From the NCBI GenBank assembly GCA_963977845.1, contig CAXBPZ010000022.1, positions 1 to 16,480 of the forward strand: DNA of 16,480 bases, given 5' to 3'. The notes beneath the pieces were generated by a model. That model was not told the origin of the DNA. It searched no databases and saw only the letters and a program-made list of their open reading frames with translations. The stretch comes from Methylopumilus sp003533095 (lineage in GTDB: Bacteria > Pseudomonadota > Gammaproteobacteria > Burkholderiales > Methylophilaceae). How positions within the stretch are numbered: position 1 is the stretch's first letter; each line of letters starts with the position of its first letter. A program made the translations under genes and the position numbers. This document shows positions 1 through 7,072 of the stretch, piece by piece.

Positions 1-39
1 TAATATTATTTTAATCTATTTTTTTTACTCATCCAATGA

Positions 40-1317
40 TTATGCAATCATACCCGCACCAACTGTGTGATAAGTAGATTCATCAATAATTATAAAAGCT
101 CCTGTAGAGCGATTATTTTGATAGGAGTCAGCCATAACAGATTGCGCTAGTTTAAATGATACTTGGGCGATATCATTCATACTTAAATTAGTAATTGATT
201 CATGCGCAAGCGTTTCAATGTTTACCTTGAAATCTATTTTGTCTAATTTAGCTTTTGATTCGCGAGAGGTATGACGGATTAAATAAGTTCTTGATGAGGC
301 CATAGGTGTTTCTGACAACCAGCAAACCATCGCATTGATATTTTTACTTGGCTCGATAGTATCATTTGATTTGATAATCATGTCACCGCGTGAAATATCA
401 ATTTCATCTTCGAGAAGAATAGTTACAGATTGTTCTGAAATGGCTTTCTGAAGTTGTGTGTCACCCAATTGAATTGATTTGACTTTGGATTTGTATTGAG
501 AAGGTAAAACAGTAATTTCGTCACCCACAGAAATAAAGCCTGATTCAACTCGCCCCATAAATCCTCTAAAGTCATGAAGATTGTGATCATCAGATGCATG
601 AGGACGACAAACAAATTGAACGGGAAACCTAAAGTTCTTATCTTTACCTGCGTAATCTGCAGTTGTTTTTTCTAATATGTCGAGAAGTGTTGGACCTTTA
701 TACCAATTGATTGATTCACCCCGATCCACAATCATATCGCCATTAAGCGCTGACATGGGTACAAATTCAATTGTGCGATTTTCTGATAATTTAATTTCTT
801 TTGCAAATGCCTTATAGCTTTCACAAATATCTTGGTATTTACTTTCATCATAATCAATAAGATCCATTTTATTAATCGCAACAACAATATGTGGAATGCC
901 AACAAGTTTGGCTAAAAAAGAATGACGCCTTGTTTGAGTGAGTACACCTTTTCTTGCATCAATGAGGATAATGGCTAAATGAGCAGTAGAGGCAGCAGTG
1001 ACCATATTGCGCGTATATTGTTCATGACCTGGTGCATCCGCAATAATATATTTGCGTGTACCTGTGCTGAAATAACGGTAAGCAACATCAATCGTAATAC
1101 CTTGTTCACGTTCTGCTTGAAGTCCATCTGTAATCAAGGATAAATCGACAGCTGTCATGCCTCTTTTTTTAGATGTTTTTTCAATCTGAGTGAGGGTGTC
1201 GGTCAGAATAGTTTTAGTATCAAAAAGAAGGCGACCAATGAGTGTACTTTTGCCATCATCAACACTGCCGCAAGTCATAAAACGTAATAAGCTATCTTGA
1301 ATATTTTCTTGTGACAT
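40..1317 (-). CDS. cysN: Sulfate adenylyltransferase GTPase subunit CysN
   Basis: This is the regulatory GTPase subunit of ATP sulfurylase. With CysD it makes adenosine 5'-phosphosulfate (APS) from sulfate and ATP, coupled to GTP hydrolysis, in the cytoplasm. The 425-residue protein shows the G1 loop GSVDDGKST (17-25), the G2 region GITIDVAYRYF (73-83), G3 DAPGH (94-98) and G4 NKMD (149-152). EF-Tu-like beta-barrel domains follow. It ends on a typical CysN C-terminus, so it is complete, and no APS kinase (CysC) domain is fused. The reading frame stays open upstream to an in-frame ATG at 1374, but that start lies inside cysD. The ATG at 1317 comes 1 bp after the cysD stop, has an AAGG ribosome binding site 11 bases upstream, and gives the family-type N-terminus. 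It is the last sulfur gene visible in the operon. Confidence 0.95.
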   Translation of the reverse strand: MSQENIQDSLLRFMTCGSVDDGKSTLIGRLLFDTKTILTDTLTQIEKTSKKRGMTAVDLSLITDGLQAEREQGITIDVAYRYFSTGTRKYIIADAPGHEQYTRNMVTAASTAHLAIILIDARKGVLTQTRRHSFLAKLVGIPHIVVAINKMDLIDYDESKYQDICESYKAFAKEIKLSENRTIEFVPMSALNGDMIVDRGESINWYKGPTLLDILEKTTADYAGKDKNFRFPVQFVCRPHASDDHNLHDFRGFMGRVESGFISVGDEITVLPSQYKSKVKSIQLGDTQLQKAISEQSVTILLEDEIDISRGDMIIKSNDTIEPSKNINAMVCWLSETPMASSRTYLIRHTSRESKAKLDKIDFKVNIETLAHESITNLSMNDIAQVSFKLAQSVMADSYQNNRSTGAFIIIDESTYHTVGAGMIA

Positions 1318-1318
1318 T

Positions 1319-2227
1319 TTAGAAATAACCTTCTTTTTTACGTTGTTCCATGGATGCATCAGATGTTTGATCATCTAATCTTGTGGCACCTCGTTCTGTG
1401 ATTGTCGTACTTGCTGTCTCGATAATAATTTTTTCAACGCTATCAGCTAAACTTTCAACAGGGGCTGTACAAGTAATATCGCCTACAGTTCTATAGCGCA
1501 CCATAATATCTTCAACGACTTCATGATCTTTTTTAGGGGTAAGAGGGGTAATAGGGACAATAGCTCCTCCGCGTCTTACAATCGGACGCTTATGTGCAAA
1601 GTAAATACTTGGTAAACCCAATTTTTCACGTTCAATATATTGCCAAACATCCATCTCGGTCCAATTCGAAATTGGGAAGGCTCTGATATTTTCACCTTTA
1701 TGCACTTTAGCGTTATAAAGATTCCATAATTCAGGTCTTTGGTTTTTAGGATCCCATTGTCCGAATTCATCTCTAAAGCTCATGATGCGTTCCTTAGCGC
1801 GTGCTTTTTCTTCATCACGTCGCGCACCACCAATACAACAATCGAATTCAAATTCAGCAATGGCTTCTAAAAGCGTCACGGATTGATGTTTATTACGAGG
1901 CTCATCTGGTGTTTTTAAAACAACCGTGCCACGCCTCATAGAGTCTTCAACAGAACGCACAATTAATCTTTCATTAAGTTCTTTTGCTCTGAGATCCCTA
2001 AATTGAATGACTTCATCATAGTTGTGCCCCGTATCAATATGAAGAAGAGGGAAGGGAAAGCGACCAGGTCTGAATGCTTTTTCGGCTAATCTTAATAAAC
2101 AAAGCGAGTCTTTACCGCCTGAAAAAAGTAAAACAGGGTTGCTACATTGACCTGCAACTTCTCGCAAGATATGAATCGCTTCAGATTCAAGCCAATCGAG
2201 ATGCGTTAAATTTGAGAGTGTTGTCAT
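1319..2227 (-). CDS. cysD: Sulfate adenylyltransferase catalytic subunit CysD
   Basis: This is the catalytic subunit of ATP sulfurylase, which forms APS and pyrophosphate from sulfate and ATP in partnership with CysN. The 302-residue length is standard for CysD. The ATP-pyrophosphatase PP-loop SGGKDS sits at residues 36-41, within the adenine nucleotide alpha-hydrolase (PAPS reductase-like) fold. The C-terminus ends in the usual basic stretch followed by EGYF. It lies 1 bp after cysH and 1 bp before cysN. There is no obvious Shine-Dalgarno sequence before its ATG, so it is probably translated by coupling to cysH. Nothing in it looks damaged. Confidence 0.96.
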   Translation of the reverse strand: MTTLSNLTHLDWLESEAIHILREVAGQCSNPVLLFSGGKDSLCLLRLAEKAFRPGRFPFPLLHIDTGHNYDEVIQFRDLRAKELNERLIVRSVEDSMRRGTVVLKTPDEPRNKHQSVTLLEAIAEFEFDCCIGGARRDEEKARAKERIMSFRDEFGQWDPKNQRPELWNLYNAKVHKGENIRAFPISNWTEMDVWQYIEREKLGLPSIYFAHKRPIVRRGGAIVPITPLTPKKDHEVVEDIMVRYRTVGDITCTAPVESLADSVEKIIIETASTTITERGATRLDDQTSDASMEQRKKEGYF

Positions 2228-2228
2228 A

Positions 2229-2966
2229 TTATTTTACGTGTAGTCCACATTCTTTATTTTGAGCGTCTTCCCACCACCAACGTCCAGCCCGCACATCTTC
2301 ACCTTCAGAAATCGCGCGTGTGCATGGCGCACAACCGATACTTGGATAAAATTGATCATGAAGCACGTTATAGGGAACATTATTAATCTTGAGATAAGCC
2401 CAAATCTCAAGTTCACTCCAAGAGCTTAATGGATTTAATTTTTGAGATTGATGTGCTTCATCAAATTCTTCTTCTTGTAAGGTTAATCGAGTTTGAGATT
2501 GTTCTTGTCTCATACCTGTAATCCAGGCTTTTTTATCTTTTAATGCACGATTTAAAGGCTCAACTTTACGTATTGCACAACACGTTTTTCTTAAATCAAG
2601 AGAGTTATAAAAAGCATTGATGCCATTGGTATTGACATAAGTTTCAACTTTCTCTTGATTGGGGAAGTAAAGTTTGATTTTAAATTGATACTTTTCTTCT
2701 GTTTTTTGAATTAAGTCGTATGTCTCAGGAGGAAGCCTTCCTGTATCAATTGAAAAAATTTCTACATGGAGTTTATTTTTTTGAATGAGATCCACAAGTA
2801 CCATATCTTCAGCACCTAAGCTATTTGCAAAAGCAACACTCTGATACTTTTCAATATTCTTTTGAATAAGCGATATGACATTTCTAGATTTTTCATCAAT
2901 GATTTTGATGAGAGCGTCGTTGATATTGATTTTATCAATATATTTTTTGGTGGGCTTTAGACTCAT
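2229..2966 (-). CDS. cysH: Assimilatory APS reductase CysH ([4Fe-4S] type)
   Basis: This is an assimilatory adenylyl-sulfate reductase, which reduces APS to sulfite and AMP with electrons from thioredoxin or a similar donor. The 245-residue protein has a PP-loop-type nucleotide-binding domain (motif NSLGAED at 48-54; SIDTGRLP at 72-79). It carries the cysteine pair Cys129-Cys130 and the motif Cys212-x2-Cys215, the four ligands of the [4Fe-4S] cluster that marks APS-specific enzymes. The catalytic Cys240 lies in ECGLH (239-243). The E. coli PAPS reductase lacks the four cluster cysteines, so this enzyme most likely uses APS, which agrees with the absence of cysC nearby. I chose the ATG at 2966, which overlaps the preceding stop as ATGA and has AAGGTG 5 bases upstream. 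A TTG at 2987 is a weaker alternative. Confidence 0.94.
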   Translation of the reverse strand: MSLKPTKKYIDKININDALIKIIDEKSRNVISLIQKNIEKYQSVAFANSLGAEDMVLVDLIQKNKLHVEIFSIDTGRLPPETYDLIQKTEEKYQFKIKLYFPNQEKVETYVNTNGINAFYNSLDLRKTCCAIRKVEPLNRALKDKKAWITGMRQEQSQTRLTLQEEEFDEAHQSQKLNPLSSWSELEIWAYLKINNVPYNVLHDQFYPSIGCAPCTRAISEGEDVRAGRWWWEDAQNKECGLHVK

Positions 2967-3571
2967 GAGCGCACCTTTCTTTTCCAAACAGGTTCTTTAA
3001 TATCAACCGCACCTTGATAAGGATCACTAAAAGACTGAAGCGCTTTTATCGCTTCATGAACATCTTTACCTGATTTAATAAGGTAACTATCAAATCCTGA
3101 TCGTTTTAGATAAAACAATTGATCTTGTAATACATCACCAAAGGCTCTTAGCGTATTTTTAAATTGGTAGCGCGTTCGAATTAAGTTGCCTATTGTAAAT
3201 ATGCGACCATCTTGAAAACGTTCTACAAATATGGCAATAAGTGGAAATATATTTATATCCACTTTTAAAGCTATTAAAGCATCTAAGGTTTCATGCGTTG
3301 CTAACCATAATGCAATTTCTTTATTTTCTACTCTTCTTTGTAATGCATCATGATTTTTTAAATAGACACTTAAAGGCAGAATAATTTTTCCGGTTTCAGG
3401 AATAATAGTTTCATTAATTTGGTGTTCTGTAGGTAAAGATTCACCGGTTAATTTAAAAAGCACTACTTTGCCTGCTTGTTTTTTTACTTCTTCATTAGCA
3501 CTTGGTAAATTAACGAGTGTCCATTCATCATCAATAATTGATTGATTTAAGATAAGTTGAGAATTAGGCAT
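2963..3571 (-). CDS. DUF934 family protein of the cys operon
   Basis: This 202-residue soluble protein matches the DUF934 family, which is often encoded beside cysI in proteobacterial sulfate assimilation operons. Its biochemical role is not known to me. Recognisable family features are the stretch near the middle with ALWLATHE, then PLIAIFVERFQDGRIFTIGNLIRTRYQF, written here only as its parts PLIAIF, FQDGR and LIRTR, followed by GDVLQDQLFYLKRSGFD. There is no signal peptide, membrane segment or cysteine cluster that would suggest a redox cofactor. It overlaps the end of cysI by 8 bp and the start of cysH by 4 bp, so the three are translationally linked. The ATG at 3571 is preferred over one at 3577 because AAGGAG lies 7 bases before it but only 1 base before the other. 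A helper or partner of sulfite reductase is an inference from position only. Confidence 0.85.
   Translation of the reverse strand: MPNSQLILNQSIIDDEWTLVNLPSANEEVKKQAGKVVLFKLTGESLPTEHQINETIIPETGKIILPLSVYLKNHDALQRRVENKEIALWLATHETLDALIALKVDINIFPLIAIFVERFQDGRIFTIGNLIRTRYQFKNTLRAFGDVLQDQLFYLKRSGFDSYLIKSGKDVHEAIKALQSFSDPYQGAVDIKEPVWKRKVRS
2972..2977 (-). promoter_or_regulatory. Ribosome binding site fixing the cysH start
   Basis: AAGGTG on the minus strand lies 5 bases before the ATG at 2966. This supports that start over the TTG at 2987, where no such element is well placed. It is located inside the end of the DUF934 gene. Confidence 0.7.
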
Positions 3572-5213
3572 ACACATGCTCCTTAAAAGGATTCACGCCT
3601 AAACGTCGAACCGTATCTATAAATCGTTCCTCAGGATTTCGATTTTGGATATAAACATCAATGAGTTTTTTAACAACACCTGGCATTTCTTCTGCAGCAA
3701 AAGAAGGCCCAATCACAGTGCCTAAACTCGCATCATTTCCTTGTTTACCACCAATGGTGACTTGATACCATTCAGAACCATCTTTATCGACACCTAATAC
3801 ACCAATGTGACCAATATGGTGATGACCACATGCATTCATACATCCTGAAATATTAAGTTCTAATTCTCCAATATCGTGGAGGTAATCTAGATTATCGAAG
3901 GCTTCTTGAATAGATGTTGCAATCGGAATACTTTTCGCATTAGCAAGTGAGCAAAAATCACCACCAGGGCAGCAAATAATATCAGTTAATAAACCAATAT
4001 TAGGTGTGGCTAATTGATGTGCTTTGGCTTTTTCCCATACATGAAAAATATCTTTTAGTTTCACATCAGCCAAAATGAGATTTTGTTCGTGAGATACCCG
4101 GAGTTCACCAAAACTATAAAGTTCAGCTAATTCAGCCACAATTCTCATTTGCGCTGAAGTTGCATCACCTGGCGCTAGACCATGAGGTTTAAGAGAGAGT
4201 GTAATTGCACGATAGCCTTTTTGTTTGTGCGGATGAACAGATCGCTTTACCCAAGATGCAAAAGCTTTATTATTTTTAATAGCTTCATCATAAGTATCAT
4301 CTTGATCGCTTAAGTTCTCATAAGGCATAGTAGTAAAAAATTTATTAACGCGTTTTAATTCAGCTTCACTAATGGTATTAGGTGAGTTTTTTAAATGAAG
4401 CCATTCTGCCTCAACTTGCTTTTTAAACTCTTCAATACCTAAAGCTTTCACTAAAATTTTAATACGCGCTTTATAAATGTTGTCTCGGCGACCATGAAGG
4501 TTATAAACGCGAATGATAGCTTCGCAATAGGTAAGTACATGTTCCCATTCGAGATGTTCACGAATAATTGATCCAAGAATAGGCGTTCTTCCTAAGCCAC
4601 CACCAACCCATACACGAATCGCTATTTTTTGATCCTTGTCATAATAAAATTCAAGTCCAATATCATGTGCCTGCACAATGGCGCGATCTTGTTTGCTACC
4701 AGAAACTGCAATTTTAAATTTGCGAGGTAGCAATGAAAATTCAGGATGAAACGTGCTCCATTGTCTTAAGATTTCTGCAATAGCTCTGGGATCAATAATT
4801 TCATCAGGCGCTATACCTGCAAATTGGTCAGTCGTAATATTTCGAATACAATTTCCAGAAGTTTGAATTGCATGCATTTCAACTCGAGAGAGCTCTTCTA
4901 AAATATCAGGCGTCTCTTCTAATTTGGGCCAATTAAGTTGAAGATTTTGTCTTGTACTAAAGTGACCGTATCCACGGTCAAATCGATCAGAAATATCTGC
5001 GAGTTTACGTAATTGCTTTGAGGACAAAAGACCATATGGAATGGCAATACGAAGCATTGGTGCATGACGTTGGATATAAAGACCGTTTTGTAAACGAAGT
5101 GGTCTAAATTCATCATCAGTCAACTTACCATTTAGGTAGCGTGACGTTTGATCGCGAAATTGCGCTACGCGCTCATTCACAATAGTTTGATCGATATTAT
5201 CGTACTGATACAT
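3564..5213 (-). CDS. cysI: Sulfite reductase haemoprotein CysI (nitrite/sulfite reductase family)
   Basis: This sirohaem and [4Fe-4S] enzyme catalyses the six-electron reduction of sulfite to sulfide. The 549-residue protein has the two-fold repeated nitrite/sulfite reductase ferredoxin-like and 4Fe-4S domains. The cluster and sirohaem ligands are visible as Cys415-x5-Cys421 and Cys458-x3-Cys462 (motif GCMNAC, followed by GHHHIGHIG). The N-terminal half has the typical RHAPMLRIAIPYG and TSGNCIRN segments. E. coli CysI is about 570 residues. The related ferredoxin-nitrite reductase has the same fold, but the surrounding cysH/cysD/cysN genes favour sulfite. No CysJ flavoprotein is encoded in the window, so the electron donor is unknown. 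The start at 5213 has only a weak AAGAA-like ribosome binding site and lies 18 bp after the transporter gene. Confidence 0.92.
   Translation of the reverse strand: MYQYDNIDQTIVNERVAQFRDQTSRYLNGKLTDDEFRPLRLQNGLYIQRHAPMLRIAIPYGLLSSKQLRKLADISDRFDRGYGHFSTRQNLQLNWPKLEETPDILEELSRVEMHAIQTSGNCIRNITTDQFAGIAPDEIIDPRAIAEILRQWSTFHPEFSLLPRKFKIAVSGSKQDRAIVQAHDIGLEFYYDKDQKIAIRVWVGGGLGRTPILGSIIREHLEWEHVLTYCEAIIRVYNLHGRRDNIYKARIKILVKALGIEEFKKQVEAEWLHLKNSPNTISEAELKRVNKFFTTMPYENLSDQDDTYDEAIKNNKAFASWVKRSVHPHKQKGYRAITLSLKPHGLAPGDATSAQMRIVAELAELYSFGELRVSHEQNLILADVKLKDIFHVWEKAKAHQLATPNIGLLTDIICCPGGDFCSLANAKSIPIATSIQEAFDNLDYLHDIGELELNISGCMNACGHHHIGHIGVLGVDKDGSEWYQVTIGGKQGNDASLGTVIGPSFAAEEMPGVVKKLIDVYIQNRNPEERFIDTVRRLGVNPFKEHVYA
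3579..3584 (-). promoter_or_regulatory. Ribosome binding site fixing the DUF934 gene start
   Basis: AAGGAG on the minus strand, inside the last codons of cysI, lies 7 bases before the ATG at 3571 but only 1 base before the ATG at 3577. It is the best Shine-Dalgarno match in the operon. Confidence 0.75.
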
Positions 5214-5231
5214 AAGTTCTTTGATTAATAC

Positions 5232-6002
5232 TTAATGAAAAATAAGTTTTTGGCCAACATAAATTAAGATTAAGGCTAAAACATAACGAACAGATTGTTC
5301 GCTGACTTTAGAGCTTAAATGGCTGCCAATATAGATACCGGGAATTGAGCCGATTAAAAGCACGCTTAAAAGAGAGTAATCAACAGTGCCTAAGCTCGCA
5401 TGACCAAGACCTGCAACAAGTGTGAGTGGCACTGCATGCGCAATATCAGTCCCTACAATTTTTGTGATGCCTATTTTAGGATAAATAAGTAATAAAGCTG
5501 TGACACCAAGTGCTCCCGCTCCCACTGAAGTTAACGTCACTAGCCCACCTAAAATGAAACCAAGAATGATAGTCACAAGAGCAATTGAATTATCTGATTT
5601 AAACAGCACAATTTTTGATTTTTCAATTAAAAAAGACCTAAAGATAACTGCAATCGATGTAAGTAATAACGCAATACCGAGATAGAACTTAATGATATCC
5701 ACTGCGCCTGTGGACGCTACATCAATTTGTCTTAGATAATAAGTGGTAAAAATGGAAGCAGGAATACTGCCAAGCATGAGCCTTTTCACAATTTTCCAAT
5801 CGATATTACCTAATTTTCCGTGAGCAAAAATACCGACCGATTTCGTAATTGACGCATAAAGAAGGTCAGTACCGACAGCAAGAGCCGGTTTGATATGAAA
5901 AAATAAGACGAGAATAGGCGTCATGAGTGACCCACCCCCAACACCAGTCAGCCCTACAAGAAGGCCAACTAGAAATCCTGAAAAGATAAAACCAATATCC
6001 AT
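5232..6002 (-). CDS. TauE/SafE (TSUP) family membrane transporter
   Basis: This 256-residue integral inner-membrane protein belongs to the TSUP family (TauE/SafE, formerly DUF81), which has members linked to export or uptake of sulfite, sulfate or organosulfonates. It is almost wholly hydrophobic, with about seven or eight predicted membrane segments by eye. It shows the internal duplication of the family: a glycine-rich GVGGGSLMTPIL near residues 21-32, and a second copy, SVGAGALGV, near residue 160. It is the first gene of the sulfur operon, 18 bp before cysI and divergent from cysB. An AGGG lies 4 bases before the ATG. Sulfate uptake or sulfite efflux are both plausible from position. The substrate and direction cannot be read from the sequence. 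Confidence 0.87.
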   Translation of the reverse strand: MDIGFIFSGFLVGLLVGLTGVGGGSLMTPILVLFFHIKPALAVGTDLLYASITKSVGIFAHGKLGNIDWKIVKRLMLGSIPASIFTTYYLRQIDVASTGAVDIIKFYLGIALLLTSIAVIFRSFLIEKSKIVLFKSDNSIALVTIILGFILGGLVTLTSVGAGALGVTALLLIYPKIGITKIVGTDIAHAVPLTLVAGLGHASLGTVDYSLLSVLLIGSIPGIYIGSHLSSKVSEQSVRYVLALILIYVGQKLIFH

Positions 6003-6046
6003 ACAACCCTATAAAAATTTAACTTTTTAATGCTAAAGTGGACGTC

Positions 6047-6055
6047 AATATAGCA
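6047..6055 (-). promoter_or_regulatory. Candidate extended -10 promoter of the sulfur operon
   Basis: On the minus strand, TGCTATATT is an extended -10 element (TG, one base, then a hexamer matching TATAAT at 5 of 6). It would give a transcript starting near 6040, about 38 bases before the transporter ATG. The hexamer 17 bases upstream (TAATTT) is a poor -35, as is common for extended -10 promoters and for activator-dependent promoters. The region is so AT-rich that chance matches are expected. Confidence 0.35.
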
Positions 6056-6079
6056 AATTTTGATATTATAAATTAATAA

Positions 6080-6085
6080 TATAAT
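6080..6085 (+). promoter_or_regulatory. Candidate -10 element of the cysB promoter
   Basis: A perfect TATAAT lies on the plus strand 39 bases before the cysB ATG, which would place the transcript start near 6092. The best -35 match nearby is TTGATA at 6060-6065, but the spacer is only 14 bases, so the pairing is imperfect. The strongly AT-rich context makes isolated -10 matches common. Confidence 0.3.
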
Positions 6086-6095
6086 ATTCTATCAT

Positions 6096-6112
6096 TATAC
6101 CTTTTGGTTATA
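6096..6112. promoter_or_regulatory. Candidate operator dyad upstream of cysB
   Basis: TATACC, four T residues, then GGTTATA form an imperfect inverted repeat (one bulged base) ending 12 bases before the cysB start. It lies downstream of the candidate cysB -10 element, where binding would block transcription. CysB-type regulators commonly repress their own gene from such a position, so an autoregulatory site is a reasonable guess. The CysB consensus is too loose to confirm it by eye. Confidence 0.28.
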
Positions 6113-6124
6113 TTGGAATAAGAC

Positions 6125-7057
6125 ATGAAACTACAGCAATTACGTTGTATCCATGAGGTTGTCAAAAATAACTTTAGCATCTCTAAAGCCGCAGAAGCAC
6201 TTCATACTTCACAGCCTGGCGTGAGTAAACAAATTCAATTGCTTGAAGAAGAGGTAGGCCTCCATATTTTCTTAAGACATGGAAAACGCCTTGTAGGTCT
6301 CACTGAACCAGGTCAGCATGTGTATAAGCGCATTAGTGAGGTGATAAGGGAAATTAAAAGTATCAAACAAGTCAGTGACGAATTTAGTCATTCCAATGCT
6401 GGTGAATTAACGATTGCAACAACCCACACCCAAGCGCGCTATAAGTTACCCAGTGTGGTTCAAGCATTTATGGCTAAATATCCCGATGTCAAACTTAATA
6501 TTCATCAAGGAAATCCAACACAAGTTACCGATCAAGTCGTTAAAGGCGAGGCTGATATAGGAATCGCTACCGAATCAATCAGTCAAAATGAAAAGTTATT
6601 TTGTTTGCCTTGCTATACATGGAATCGTTGTTTGGTGATGCCAGCCAAGCATCCCTTAGCTAAAGAAAAATCTATTTCACTTACCAAGCTTGCTACTTAT
6701 CCGATTATCACATACGACTACGCATTTACTGGAAGTACGATTGTTTCAAAAGTTTTTCATGATGCAGGGTTAACGCCGAATATTGTATTAACTGCAATCG
6801 ATGCTGACGTGATTAAAACATACGTGAATTTAGGTTTGGGTATAGGCCTCATTGCGCAAATGGCATACGATGTTAAAAGAGACCATGGGCTCGTCAGTAT
6901 TGATGTGAGTCATTTATTCCCGACAAGCACCACTTATCTTGGTATTAGGCAGGATGTTTTCTTAAGAGGTTTTATGTATGACTTTATTGAAATGTTTACA
7001 CCTCAATTTACTAAGCAAACTATTAAGAAAATGATGTTAGAAAAAGAAAATATTTAA
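6125..7057 (+). CDS. cysB: LysR-type sulfur regulator CysB
   Basis: This is a transcriptional regulator of sulfate assimilation. The 310-residue protein has an N-terminal LysR winged helix-turn-helix (about 1-60; AAEALHTSQPGVSKQIQ) and a periplasmic-binding-protein-like effector domain (about 90-300). Compared from memory with enterobacterial CysB, the N-terminus MKLQQLR is identical. The sulfate/effector pocket residues Thr100, Thr102, Gln103, Thr149, Trp166 and Thr202 are all present at the same numbers. This supports CysB or its close relative Cbl rather than a general LysR protein. It is divergent from the sulfur operon, which is its likely target; CysB proteins usually activate with N-acetylserine or O-acetylserine as inducer. 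A GGA lies 7 bases before the ATG. The fhs gene follows after 15 bp. Confidence 0.93.
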   Translation: MKLQQLRCIHEVVKNNFSISKAAEALHTSQPGVSKQIQLLEEEVGLHIFLRHGKRLVGLTEPGQHVYKRISEVIREIKSIKQVSDEFSHSNAGELTIATTHTQARYKLPSVVQAFMAKYPDVKLNIHQGNPTQVTDQVVKGEADIGIATESISQNEKLFCLPCYTWNRCLVMPAKHPLAKEKSISLTKLATYPIITYDYAFTGSTIVSKVFHDAGLTPNIVLTAIDADVIKTYVNLGLGIGLIAQMAYDVKRDHGLVSIDVSHLFPTSTTYLGIRQDVFLRGFMYDFIEMFTPQFTKQTIKKMMLEKENI

Positions 7058-7072
7058 CTCTTAAAAAATTAT

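Noticed and set aside
6..32. Short minus-strand ORF of 8 codons (MSKKNRLK) after cysN
   Set aside because: It is very short, lysine-rich only because of an A run, and no support for expression or conservation can be seen. The 39-bp edge segment otherwise holds nothing recognisable.
2074..2262. Plus-strand open frame of 62 codons opposite cysD and cysH
   Set aside because: It lies antisense to well-recognised genes, has no protein family features and no ribosome binding site.
3564..5213. Reading cysI as an assimilatory nitrite reductase
   Set aside because: The fold and cofactor motifs are shared, but the gene sits inside a cysH-cysD-cysN operon and no nitrate or nitrite genes are near.
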